A stretch of DNA of 64,000 nt from Ruaniaceae bacterium KH17 (GCA_900199505.1 FZQV01000005.1:36805-100804), one strand, 5' to 3'. Shown: positions 26,921-33,940, counted from the first letter of the stretch. The notes: generated by a model not told the origin, from the sequence alone. Program-made: numbers and translations.

Positions 26921-27604
26921 TTAGCGCCTCTCCTTGGGCTTGAAACCGTCCTCCCAAGCGTTGCCGCCCGGCTTGTCCGGCGCTTGACTTGAAAGCCCTC
27001 GGGCGACCCGCCCGTCGAGCTCTTTCTCCTCGGGCGAGCGGTCCTCGAACAAGTACGGGCTCGACGCCTTGAGCCGTGCGAGTTCCGTGGTTAGCTTCGC
27101 CATATCGACCGTGCCGTTGGCCGCAATGAGGTCCGCGGGAGTGTTCCCGGTGAGCTTCCAGAATGCGTCCGTGTCGATGAGTCGGTACGGGTAGGTCTGG
27201 ACGTATCCCGACATGGTGTAGCCCGAGCCGTCGAGGATTGCGGCCACGCGCTTGTCGAGCACTTCAGGTGCGAGGTCTTCGGGCTTCGTTGGCAGTCGCA
27301 CACGTTCCGAGAGTGCGGCGGTAACGATCGTCTGTTGTAGTCCGGCCACGGTCTCGCGCAGCGCGTCCCGCTCCGCCTCGGCCTCTTGCGCCCGAAGCCG
27401 GTACTTCGCCGCCTCCTTGGCCGCACGGGCGCTCTCGCGCGGCTTGAAACCGTCCTCGAAGCTCTCGTCGGCCTGCTCTTCGGTCTCGGTGCCCTCGGTG
27501 TCCTGCTCGGTGCCCTCCGGCTCCGTAGCGGCGTCCTGTGGCTCCGTGGTGGTGTCCTGTAGGGTCTCTTCGCCCTCGGTGGTGGTGTCCTGCTCTGTGC
27601 TCAT
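26921..27604 (-). CDS. Scaffold-like protein preceding the capsid gene
   Basis: 227 residues: a very acidic Thr/Glu N-terminus (1-48), a basic coiled helix (ARAAKEAAKYRLRAQEAEAERDALRETVAGLQQ, about 57-90), a middle domain (about 100-190) and a basic tail. This is the usual plan of actinophage head scaffolds. A short motif, EDGFKPRE near residue 50, recurs as EDGFKPKE at the extreme C-terminus. It overlaps the upstream gene by ATGA. A 169-bp gap with no gene separates it from the capsid start. Confidence 0.8.
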   Translation of the reverse strand: MSTEQDTTTEGEETLQDTTTEPQDAATEPEGTEQDTEGTETEEQADESFEDGFKPRESARAAKEAAKYRLRAQEAEAERDALRETVAGLQQTIVTAALSERVRLPTKPEDLAPEVLDKRVAAILDGSGYTMSGYVQTYPYRLIDTDAFWKLTGNTPADLIAANGTVDMAKLTTELARLKASSPYLFEDRSPEEKELDGRVARGLSSQAPDKPGGNAWEDGFKPKERR

Positions 27605-27816
27605 TGGTGGTTCCCTTCTTCGGTGGTGTTGTTGAGTTCTTCCTCGGTCCAGCCGTACAGCTCGGGCGAGAAATGAAGCGTGCCTTCGCTCTCGATCGTG
27701 GTGAGCCCTACCGGCGTCCCGTCGAGCCGGGTAACGATGCCGGTCTCCGTGTGCGTCACCGGCTTACCGGCAGCGGCCATAAGCGCGAGCATCGTCTCGC
27801 GGTCGGGGCGGCTCAT
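27601..27816 (-). CDS. Small element protein
   Basis: 71 residues (MSRPDRETMLALMAAAGKPV…) ending in an acidic helix (ELYGWTEEELNNTTEE). ATGA overlaps link it to genes on both sides, and its last codons (EEGNHQ) encode the GAAGGGAACC that serves as RBS for the scaffold gene. No family is recognised. Confidence 0.65.
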   Translation of the reverse strand: MSRPDRETMLALMAAAGKPVTHTETGIVTRLDGTPVGLTTIESEGTLHFSPELYGWTEEELNNTTEEGNHQ

Positions 27817-28025
27817 AGCTCGGTCCCCTTGAACATGCGCGCGATGCTGGCACGGGTCCGGCGCTCACGCTCCCGCGCAAGATCATCGAGCAACGGCATG
27901 ACCTGGCCCGGCTCCCGATTCGCTTCGAGCCAGATCAGCGCAGAGCCAGAGCGCCCGAAGAGCACCTTCGAGGGCATGGACTGAACCAACGGGTGAATGG
28001 GTGCAAGCTCCGTGGTGGTGCTCAT
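27813..28025 (-). CDS. Small element protein, helical
   Basis: 70 residues starting MSTTTELAPIHPLV, with GGAAGGGG before the ATG. It has a basic helical C-terminus (LLDDLARERERRTRASIARMF) that could bind nucleic acid. It starts 2 nt after the stop of the preceding gene. Not recognised. Confidence 0.65.
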   Translation of the reverse strand: MSTTTELAPIHPLVQSMPSKVLFGRSGSALIWLEANREPGQVMPLLDDLARERERRTRASIARMFKGTEL

Positions 28026-28027
28026 AC

Positions 28028-28207
28028 TTAGGCCCCTTCCCGTAGCTCGTGGAGCGCGGCCTCCAGTTCGACAATGCGCCGCGCGCGGTGCCCGGCCACG
28101 CGCTCCCAAAACTCCGAATGATCGCGCCAGTGTTCGGCCTTGCGTTTCCAGTCCCGACGCGCAGCACGCGCGGCCCGGTATCGGGTGACTCGTTCAGTCA
28201 GACTCAT
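28028..28207 (-). CDS. Small basic coiled-coil protein
   Basis: 59 residues (MSLTERVTRYRAARAARRDW…), almost entirely helical, with many Arg and Trp and a heptad-like end (RRIVELEAALHELRE). GAAGGGAACC lies before the ATG. It overlaps the upstream zinc-ribbon gene by 14 nt. Not recognised; possibly a DNA- or RNA-associated phage protein. Confidence 0.6.
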   Translation of the reverse strand: MSLTERVTRYRAARAARRDWKRKAEHWRDHSEFWERVAGHRARRIVELEAALHELREGA

Positions 28208-28364
28208 CGGTGGTTCCCTTCGTTGTGGTGGTTGTGGTGCTCGGTGACTGCATCCCGCAGCCGTTGCAGCGCCAGCAGCTCCCAGATCGAGCTACACGCT
28301 GTGGATGTAGACATTCCTGCTTGTGAGTGATGCCGTAGGCGTCGGCGGAACGTGTGGTGCTCAT
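28194..28364 (-). CDS. Small zinc-ribbon-like protein
   Basis: 56 residues starting MSTTRSADAYGITHKQ. Cys and His spacing in ECLHPQRVARSGSCWRCNGCG suggests a zinc knuckle, followed by a Thr-rich tail. Its ATG overlaps the stop of the replication-type gene by ATGA, which decides this frame over an overlapping alternative at 28204-28392 that has no cysteine motif. Function unknown. Confidence 0.65.
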   Translation of the reverse strand: MSTTRSADAYGITHKQECLHPQRVARSGSCWRCNGCGMQSPSTTTTTTKGTTDESD

Positions 28365-29020
28365 CGGTCCCAGCTATCTGCCGGTAGCCCATCCATTGCC
28401 TTCGGATAGTTCACGGCGCCCCATACCTCCCGCTGTGGTTCAGGATCAGGCTCCGGAGCAAGTGGAAGTGCCGTCACGTCTGCAAGATCAGTTTCGAGAG
28501 CTTCGCTTGATATAGGCCCGTCCCGTCCCGTCCCGTCCCGTCCCGGTGTTACGCGTAACGTGTCGCGTAACGTTACGGGGGTATCCCCTTCTGAGGGTGA
28601 GAGCTTGCATTGCTTCGGTGAGCAAAGGGCGTGATTCTCAGGCGGTGCCGCTTCGCAGCTCTCCGGCAGACAGAGCGAATGATCTCCGGCTTTGTGAGCA
28701 CGTAGGCGCTGCATACGGATCTTCGAGTGCTCCGCGTTCTCGCGGATATGGGGCGCGGGTACAAACTCGGCCACGTCCACCACTTTCACGCGGTTCCCGT
28801 CGATCTTCACGAGGTCATGCTCGGCCAGCTCCAGCAGGGCGCGATCAGGGTCCGGCACGTCACTAAGGCGGCGGGCGTGACTCACCTTCAGAACGCCGTC
28901 CCAGACCTCCGTGCGGCAGCAGGTGAGCACCAACGCGATGTAATGCCAGCGCGCTTCGAGGGAGATCTCTTGCAGCTCGATCCGCTCGCTGAAACGATCG
29001 TCAAACTTGGCCCATACCAT
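28361..29020 (-). CDS. Replication-type DNA-binding protein (replisome-organiser-like)
   Basis: 219 residues starting MVWAKFDDRFSERIELQEIS. The N-terminal 115 residues look like the winged-helix domain of phage replication proteins (ARWHYIALVLTCCRTEVWDG, then ALLELAEHDLVKIDGNRVKVVDVAEFV). A Cys-rich linker and a low-complexity C-terminus follow. The gene carries two 12-bp palindromes and a pentanucleotide tandem repeat, reminiscent of origins placed inside phage initiator genes. The start shares one base with the upstream stop (TAATG). Confidence 0.7.
   Translation of the reverse strand: MVWAKFDDRFSERIELQEISLEARWHYIALVLTCCRTEVWDGVLKVSHARRLSDVPDPDRALLELAEHDLVKIDGNRVKVVDVAEFVPAPHIRENAEHSKIRMQRLRAHKAGDHSLCLPESCEAAPPENHALCSPKQCKLSPSEGDTPVTLRDTLRVTPGRDGTGRDGPISSEALETDLADVTALPLAPEPDPEPQREVWGAVNYPKAMDGLPADSWDR
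28517..28577. repeat. CCCGT tandem repeat and twin palindromes inside the replication-type gene
   Basis: Five CCCGT units plus a partial one (28517-28546) are followed by palindromes GTTACGCGTAAC (28548-28559) and CGTAACGTTACG (28566-28577), which share CGTAACG. A change in the number of 5-bp units would shift the reading frame. The block could be an origin; this is inferred from position and symmetry. Confidence 0.6.
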
Positions 29021-29223
29021 TACGCGATCAGCGCCTCTACGGGGCGCAGCTCGCACAACACGAGATCCGCGTCCTGCCCACGTTCACGAGCACGCTCAGC
29101 GGCATGTACGGCGCTGTGGAGGGACAGAAACACGCGGCGGCGGTAACGGCCCTCACGAGTCGAAACTAGGACGACATAGGCGGGCAGTTCCGGCGCGTGG
29201 ACGGTGCTCTTGACGGCGGTCAT
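29020..29223 (-). CDS. Small element protein
   Basis: 67 residues (MTAVKSTVHAPELPAYVVLVSTREG…) with strands followed by a helix (SLHSAVHAAERARERG), giving a compact alpha/beta look. Longer upstream frame lacks a supported start. Its stop shares a base with the replication-type start. Not recognised. Confidence 0.6.
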   Translation of the reverse strand: MTAVKSTVHAPELPAYVVLVSTREGRYRRRVFLSLHSAVHAAERARERGQDADLVLCELRPVEALIA

Positions 29224-29302
29224 TGGTAAACTGGACTTGTCGCCGCAATGACACTTTAGATCGCCCTCGGAATAGCCGCCGGGGGCGTTCTCATGTTCGG
29301 GG

Positions 29303-29524
29303 CTAGTCAAGATCGCCACCGCCGTTCGTGGCGGGCCGGTAGACCTTGATGGGCGCACCGAGCTTGGCAACGTCGCGCGGATCTAGGCGGATCACGCGGC
29401 CTACCTTGCGGGCCTTGAGCCTGCCGTCCCAGATGGCGCGGCGGATGGTGAGCTCGGAACAGTCCCAGAACTCCGCAGCGCGCGGAATGGTCCAGTACTG
29501 CTCGGGGAGTGTGGAAGTAGACAA
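29303..29524 (-). CDS. Excisionase-like helix-turn-helix protein
   Basis: 73 residues. YWTIPRAAEFWDCSELTIRRAIWDGRLKARKVGRVIRLDPRDVAKLG is the MerR/Xis-type winged helix common to excisionases and to small phage repressors. The start is TTG 29524 with GGAGG (29534-29538) upstream; that RBS is buried in a hairpin. Next to an integrase it is most likely the directionality factor, but a regulator role is possible. Confidence 0.8.
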   Translation of the reverse strand: MSTSTLPEQYWTIPRAAEFWDCSELTIRRAIWDGRLKARKVGRVIRLDPRDVAKLGAPIKVYRPATNGGGDLD

Positions 29525-29529
29525 AGGAA

Positions 29530-29572
29530 ATCGCCTCCAGGCATGGTGAACAACACCACCTGCTGAGGCGAT
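29530..29572 (-). promoter_or_regulatory. Hairpin masking the excisionase ribosome-binding site
   Basis: In the minus-strand RNA, an 8-nt arm (29572-29565) pairs with 29537-29530, which contains the GGAGG of the xis-like gene, and inner bases (GGTG/CACC) extend the stem. Translation of the TTG start would need this structure opened. Confidence 0.55.
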
Positions 29573-29592
29573 CTAACTTCCGGTGATTCCCC

Positions 29593-29997
29593 TTACGGGG
29601 TGCCGCGCTCCGGTCGGCTATTGCTCAGTATACCCGCAAGCTGGTCTAACGTGATCGCGTGCATACCGTCGCCCTCAAGTCGGTTGAGGATCAGGTCGAG
29701 CACCTCTTGACGGACCGGGGGAACCGGCCCGCTCGGGCAACGCTTGCACGAGAGCCGGTAACGATTATCGCCCTCGGGGAAGCGCTCATCCCAGCCGCCT
29801 AGCGTGTTCGCCGGGTACATGATGACGCGGCGCATATCCGCCACCGATGATCGCTTGGGGTCAATCTGCCAGTGCTCCGCGCGGCCATCGGGCCACGTTC
29901 CCGCCACGGGGACGAATACGGCCACTGTGGCGATGGGCTTCTTCTGGGAATGGTGCCTGGAGTTGTCGCAGACGATGCGGATCTCGCGCGCGCTCAC
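29593..29997 (-). CDS. Hypothetical element protein with Cys pairs
   Basis: 134 residues from a GTG overlapping the integrase stop (GTGA). Possible metal ligands are IVCDNSRHH near the N-terminus and LSCKRCPSG near residue 85, suggesting a zinc-bound fold. The C-terminal helix (EVLDLILNRLEGDGMHAITLDQLAGIL) is amphipathic. Commonly such proteins lie beside integrases in actinophages, but I cannot assign a role. Confidence 0.65.
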   Translation of the reverse strand: MSAREIRIVCDNSRHHSQKKPIATVAVFVPVAGTWPDGRAEHWQIDPKRSSVADMRRVIMYPANTLGGWDERFPEGDNRYRLSCKRCPSGPVPPVRQEVLDLILNRLEGDGMHAITLDQLAGILSNSRPERGTP

Positions 29998-31190
29998 TTT
30001 CCACCGCCTTCTTGCGTGGCGCTCATCTTCGCCGTGAGAGCGCGATCGCGTTCGACGCTGGCGTGCTGGTAGCGCGCGCTCGCCGCGGCGTCCTTATGGC
30101 GCCCTCGTCGCTGAATCTCCGCGCTGGTGGCTCCCTGCTGGGCGTAAATCGTCAATCCCAGGTGCCGCAGGGAATGGAGCGCGAACGGGTGCCGTGCGCC
30201 CTCTCGCGCGTCCACCCATGCGCCCTGCAGGCTGTTGTAGCTCACGGGGCGAGTCCGGTCCTGCACGGACGGGAACACGGGCGCGTCGTCGCCGTCGAGC
30301 ACGTACCGCTCGAGGTGCTCTCGAATGGCCGGCACGACGACGGCGGGCAACGAGACCGCGCCGGCGCTCTCATCCTTCGGCGGGCCGTAGCCGTGACCCT
30401 TCACATTCCACTGGCGGCGCACATGAAGCTCGGCCTTCGCTGGGTCGTCGAGGTGCCGGAGGTCTCCACGCTGTAGGCCGAGCACCTCTCCGACGCGCAA
30501 CGCGGCCCAGACGGCAAGCTCCGGCGCCAGGCGCAGACGCTCCGGCATGTTCGCCGTGATCGCGGCCACCTCGGCGAGCGTGGGCACCTCATCGTCGGAC
30601 CTCTTGCGCATCCCGGCCTTCTCCGGCTTCGCCCTCAGTGGCGAGACCGTGAGACCTCCCGCGCCCTCGGCGACGGCGGCGTTCATCATCGCGCGGAAGT
30701 GCCGCACCACGTTGTTCGCGGCGCCCGGCCCTCGGCTTGCGGCGGCGTCCACAATGGCCTGGACCTCGGCGGGCTTCACGTCCACCAGGCGCACGTCTCC
30801 AAGCTCCGGCAGAATCCAGGCCGTGATCGTCGACCGATAGCTCACGAGCGTTGCAGGGGATCGCGGGTGGAGCTTGTCATTCTCAAGTTGCCCAATCCAG
30901 CGCTCGAACCATTCCTCGACCGTGGTTCCGTTCGCGCGCTCAGCGGCGAGCCGCGCGTGATGTGTCCGCCGGCGGTCGGCGGGTGGGACGAACGTCCCGT
31001 TGACTACTTCGAGCTGGGCACGGCGCAGCGCGGCCCGCGCCACGGTCAAGTCCTCGTATCTGCCGACGACAATCTGCCGATATTGCCAGTACACGCGCAC
31101 GCGGTAGTTGGTGTACGGCGTGCCATCCTTGCGGGTGCGGGTCTCGAAGTCGATGCCGCGCGGCAGATTATCCGGCCCCTTTTTCCTCAA
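29994..31190 (-). CDS. int: Tyrosine recombinase (integrase) of the element
   Basis: 398 residues. The N-terminal arm-binding domain (about 10-60) and core-binding SAM-like domain (about 90-180) are followed by the catalytic domain with all six expected residues: R232 (ALRVGEV), K272, H339 and R342 (HSLRH), H365 (RRGRH) and Y374 (ARYQH). The start is a TTG with AAGGAGG 6 nt upstream. The gene lies 156 bp from tRNA-Ala, the integration target. Catalytic completeness argues that the element can still move. Confidence 0.95.
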   Translation of the reverse strand: MRKKGPDNLPRGIDFETRTRKDGTPYTNYRVRVYWQYRQIVVGRYEDLTVARAALRRAQLEVVNGTFVPPADRRRTHHARLAAERANGTTVEEWFERWIGQLENDKLHPRSPATLVSYRSTITAWILPELGDVRLVDVKPAEVQAIVDAAASRGPGAANNVVRHFRAMMNAAVAEGAGGLTVSPLRAKPEKAGMRKRSDDEVPTLAEVAAITANMPERLRLAPELAVWAALRVGEVLGLQRGDLRHLDDPAKAELHVRRQWNVKGHGYGPPKDESAGAVSLPAVVVPAIREHLERYVLDGDDAPVFPSVQDRTRPVSYNSLQGAWVDAREGARHPFALHSLRHLGLTIYAQQGATSAEIQRRGRHKDAAASARYQHASVERDRALTAKMSATQEGGGK

Positions 31191-31203
31191 TTCCCACCTC
31201 CTT

Positions 31204-31267
31204 GAGCTTGCTATGTGCCTCTATCGAGCCTAGTATCTAGCGTAATGGAGCTTACTAGAGCCTACTA
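31204..31267. repeat. Four arm-type repeats next to the right attachment site
   Basis: GAGCTTGCTA (31204), GAGCCTAGTA (31226), GAGCTTACTA (31248) and GAGCCTACTA (31258) are spaced 22, 22 and 10 bp. Related copies lie inside the left end at 23868 and 23879. They are probably integrase or excisionase arm sites and could also control int transcription. Confidence 0.6.
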
Positions 31268-31308
31268 GTGAACACTCCGACAACTCAAGAAATGGCGTCG
31301 TTCCAACG

Positions 31309-31338
31309 AAAAACCCCGGCATCGCTGGGATACCGGGG
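31309..31338 (-). terminator. Intrinsic terminator of tRNA-Ala
   Basis: CCCCGG (31314-31319) pairs with CCGGGG (31333-31338). On the minus strand the stem is followed by five T. It lies on the element side of the junction, so the mobile element supplies the tRNA gene's terminator. Confidence 0.75.
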
Positions 31339-31345
31339 TATGATC

Positions 31346-31363
31346 GTGGAGCATAGGGGATTC
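31346..31363. repeat. Right attachment-site copy within tRNA-Ala
   Basis: Identical to 23803-23820. It covers the 3' acceptor strand and part of the T arm of the tRNA, so either copy restores a full tRNA. Confidence 0.9.
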
Positions 31364-31419
31364 GAACCCCTGACCTCTTCCATGCCATGGAAGCGCGCTA
31401 CCAACTGCGCCAATGCCCC
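31347..31419 (-). tRNA. tRNA-Ala (anticodon GGC)
   Basis: 73 nt. Acceptor GGGGCAT pairs with ATGCTCC (one G-U pair) and the discriminator is A. The D arm has GTTGGTAG, the anticodon stem is CTTCC/GGAAG with a 7-nt loop reading ATGGCAT (anticodon GGC), and the T arm has GGTTCGAATCC. CCA is not encoded. It is the integration target of the adjacent element. Confidence 0.95.
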
Positions 31420-31508
31420 TTTGAGCGAGAACAACTCTAACACGCGGAGCGGGCGGGTCTGAACTTGCCCTACTGTTGCCCTGGACACACTCCGGGCCTT
31501 CAGTGAGC

Positions 31509-32114
31509 CTAGAGCCAGCCGTTCGCCTCGGCGACCTGAATGGCCTCCGCGCGGGTCTGAGTTCCGGTCTTGCCGATCGCGCTGGAGAGGTGATTCCGCA
31601 CGGTGCCGGGGGAGAGGAACATACGCTTCGCCACCTCGCGCACGGGGGCGCCATCCCGCGCCGCACGGAGTACCTCGCGCTCGCGATTGGAGAGTGGGTT
31701 GGTGCCGCTGGAGAGCGACTCCACCGCCAAATCGGGGTCCACAACGCGCAGCCCTGCGTGAACACGACGTACCGCCTCCGCAAGCGTGGCAGCGGGTGCG
31801 TCTTTGACCATGAAGCCCGTTGCGCCCGCCTCGAGCGCGCGCCGGAGGTATCCGGGCCGGCCGAACGTGGTCACAATCAGTACCCGACAGCTTGGCATGT
31901 CGCGCTGTAGTTGCGCTGCCGCCTCGATCCCGTCGAGCCCCGGCATCTCGATGTCGAGCATTGCGACGTCGGCCATTGATTCAGTTGCGGCCGTCACGAC
32001 TTGATCGCCGCGGCCCACCTGCGCCACCACCTCGATATCGCCCTCGAGCTCGAGGAGCGCGGCGATCGCACCACGTACGAGCGCCTGATCGTCCGCAAGA
32101 AGCACCCGGATCAT
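31509..32114 (-). CDS. LuxR/NarL-family response regulator
   Basis: 201 residues. The receiver domain has ADDQ near the N-terminus, phospho-acceptor Asp in VAMLDIEMPGLDG (about D54), and Lys in FMVKDAPA. The C-terminal HTH contains LSNREREVLRAARDGAPVREVAKRMFLSPGTVRNHLSSAIGK. Its ATG overlaps the kinase stop (ATGA). With the neighbouring ABC exporter genes it forms a DesKR-like unit that probably controls the exporter. Confidence 0.93.
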   Translation of the reverse strand: MIRVLLADDQALVRGAIAALLELEGDIEVVAQVGRGDQVVTAATESMADVAMLDIEMPGLDGIEAAAQLQRDMPSCRVLIVTTFGRPGYLRRALEAGATGFMVKDAPAATLAEAVRRVHAGLRVVDPDLAVESLSSGTNPLSNREREVLRAARDGAPVREVAKRMFLSPGTVRNHLSSAIGKTGTQTRAEAIQVAEANGWL

Positions 32115-33184
32115 GCCGTCACCTCCACGATCGTGCCGCCGCCATCGCGCACGGAAACCGTCAGCGCTCCGCCGGCTTCTTCAACCCTCTCGCGCAGTCC
32201 CTTGAGACCGTTGCCTTCAAGGACCGCTTCGGAACCTCGTCCGTTGTCGGTGATCGAGACATGGGATTGACCCAGCTCAATCCAGCAACGCGTGGCGTTC
32301 GAGTGCCGCAATACGTTCGTGGTGGCCTCCCGCACCACCCACGCGAAGAGCATTCGGAGCCGCGGCTCCACGATGCTCACATCCTCGGGTACTTCGACGG
32401 CGATCCCCGCGTCCACGAGTGCGGTCGTAGCGCCAAACAACTCGGCATCGAGTCGGCGTGCGCGCAACGCACCAACGGTCTGCCGAACCTCCGTGATCGC
32501 TTCCCGCGAAAGCTGCTGGATCTCGGTGACTTCGGTGCGTGCCCTGGCCGTATCGGCGTCGATCAGCTTCTCGGCGAGCTCCGCCTTCACTGTGATCGCG
32601 GTGAGTGTGTGACCGAGCAGATCGTGCACATCCCGCGCGACCCGCTCCCGCTCTTGTGCGGCCACGAGTTGCCGTTCAGTCTCCTGATATCGCTCGCCGC
32701 TCTGCGCTGTCATCCTAGCGGCGGTGACACCGATTCCCACCATCGCCCCGAGTGCCATGAGGTACCCCCACTCGCTCACGTTCCCTGTCAGCACCACGAT
32801 CAGCCACATGGTGACGTGAATGACGAATGCGACCACCAGCGAGACGTGCAGTGGGAACACGAAGACCGTGTACGCCATCATGAAGATGGCGCAGGTGATG
32901 GGGCCGTTGAACCCCGCCACCGGATACGTGGCCATCGCAAGCACCAGCATGATCGCGAGATGGATCATGGGCGGCCACGTCACTCGCTCCCATTCTCCCA
33001 CCGAGTAGCCGTGCAGGTAGACGACCGCGAAGCAGACCAGGCACATGATCGTTGCCATCCGAGCCCAGAGTGCGGCGTCGGCCTGCCATGCGGACACAAT
33101 CGGAAACGCCAAGAAGACCAGCCAGATGCCGCCAAGCAGGAGAGAACTCTTCTCCCACGGGTTGGGGTTCGCCTCGGCGCTCAT
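32111..33184 (-). CDS. DesK-type sensor histidine kinase
   Basis: 357 residues from an ATG that overlaps the permease stop (the frame is open to 33244). About six membrane helices (15-150) precede the HisKA_3 dimerisation box ERERVARDVHDLLGHTLTAITVKAEL, with the phospho-His near residue 200. A HATPase domain with SITDNGRGSE and GNGLKGLRERVEEAGG follows. With no large extracellular domain, it probably senses membrane state or the neighbouring transporter. Confidence 0.92.
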   Translation of the reverse strand: MSAEANPNPWEKSSLLLGGIWLVFLAFPIVSAWQADAALWARMATIMCLVCFAVVYLHGYSVGEWERVTWPPMIHLAIMLVLAMATYPVAGFNGPITCAIFMMAYTVFVFPLHVSLVVAFVIHVTMWLIVVLTGNVSEWGYLMALGAMVGIGVTAARMTAQSGERYQETERQLVAAQERERVARDVHDLLGHTLTAITVKAELAEKLIDADTARARTEVTEIQQLSREAITEVRQTVGALRARRLDAELFGATTALVDAGIAVEVPEDVSIVEPRLRMLFAWVVREATTNVLRHSNATRCWIELGQSHVSITDNGRGSEAVLEGNGLKGLRERVEEAGGALTVSVRDGGGTIVEVTA

Positions 33185-33939
33185 TGCCGCTCGCGCCCTC
33201 GCCTCACGAGGAGCACGGACGCCACGGCGAAGATCGTCACCCATACCCCCACGTTAACGAGGATCTGCCACAACGGTTCGGTGATTAGTTCGCCGGAGTC
33301 GATGTTGACGCTGAGTCCCTCGGTGGCAGGGCGCCGTGCGAGGGCCGCGATTCCATAGAGTGGCGTGAACTTAGCGACTGTGAGCATCCACCCGCTGAGT
33401 GGAATGAACACGTTGCCGAGGAATCCGAAGATCACCACAAGGCCGGATGAGACTCCCACCGCGCTTTCGGAGCGGAACAGCGAACCCACCGTGAGTCCGT
33501 AGAGGGAGAACAGGGCTGCACCCACCATCACGAGAAGTCCGGAGCTGAGCCACACCCACCAGGCTGCCTTGGCACCGGTGAAGAATCCGATCGTGTAGAT
33601 GATCGCGACCGGGATCGCCGCTTGGACGACTCCGATGATCGCCTTGATCACCACGAACCGAGAATCAGGCATCGGGGTCAGGCCGAGTTGGCGTCCCCAC
33701 CCTTGCATGCGTTCGAGTGCCGCCATACCGCCAACCCCGGTGGTGGCAGTCACCGCGCCGTACGCGGACATGTTGATCATGATGTACATGGCAACGTTTG
33801 CGTTCCCCATGTCCTGATCACCGTAGCTCATGGTTGCCCCGAAGATGACATACATCATTGCCGGGATACCGATGGTGAAGAGCATCGAGAAGGGATCGCG
33901 TGCGATCCGGCGGAGTTCGAGTGCGAGGTAGGTTCCCAT
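33181..33939 (-). CDS. ABC-2 type exporter, membrane subunit
   Basis: 252 residues with six predicted helices. The start MGTYLALELRRIARDPFSMLF is the normal ABC-2 N-terminus and has GGAGGAGATC upstream; the frame beyond 33939 runs antisense to nothing and lacks a start with RBS. Works with the adjacent ATPase. Substrate unknown: peptides, lipids and drugs are all possible for this type. Confidence 0.9.
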   Translation of the reverse strand: MGTYLALELRRIARDPFSMLFTIGIPAMMYVIFGATMSYGDQDMGNANVAMYIMINMSAYGAVTATTGVGGMAALERMQGWGRQLGLTPMPDSRFVVIKAIIGVVQAAIPVAIIYTIGFFTGAKAAWWVWLSSGLLVMVGAALFSLYGLTVGSLFRSESAVGVSSGLVVIFGFLGNVFIPLSGWMLTVAKFTPLYGIAALARRPATEGLSVNIDSGELITEPLWQILVNVGVWVTIFAVASVLLVRRGRERQ

Positions 33940-33940
33940 C

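Larger units (their letters stand above)
23803..31363. mobile_element. Integrated capsid-encoding mobile element in tRNA-Ala(GGC)
   Basis: About 7.56 kb bounded by an 18-bp perfect direct repeat whose right copy is the 3' end of tRNA-Ala. It contains an intact tyrosine integrase next to the tRNA, a second recombination-type DNA-binding protein, a replication-type protein, tiny coupled genes, a scaffold-like protein and an HK97-fold capsid protein. Three plus-strand genes lie at the far end. No terminase, portal, protease or tail genes were seen. The genes are intact and overlapping. The best reading is a phage satellite or mini-prophage that depends on a helper; a deleted but still tidy prophage is the alternative. 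Confidence 0.85.

Noticed and set aside
28204..28392. 62-residue minus-strand frame with HHNHHN run
   Set aside because: Overlaps the replication-type gene by 32 nt, and the competing 56-residue frame has ATGA coupling and a Cys knuckle.
28517..28546. Possible CRISPR-like array
   Set aside because: The units are 5-bp tandem repeats without spacers. I saw no repeat-spacer array anywhere in the window.
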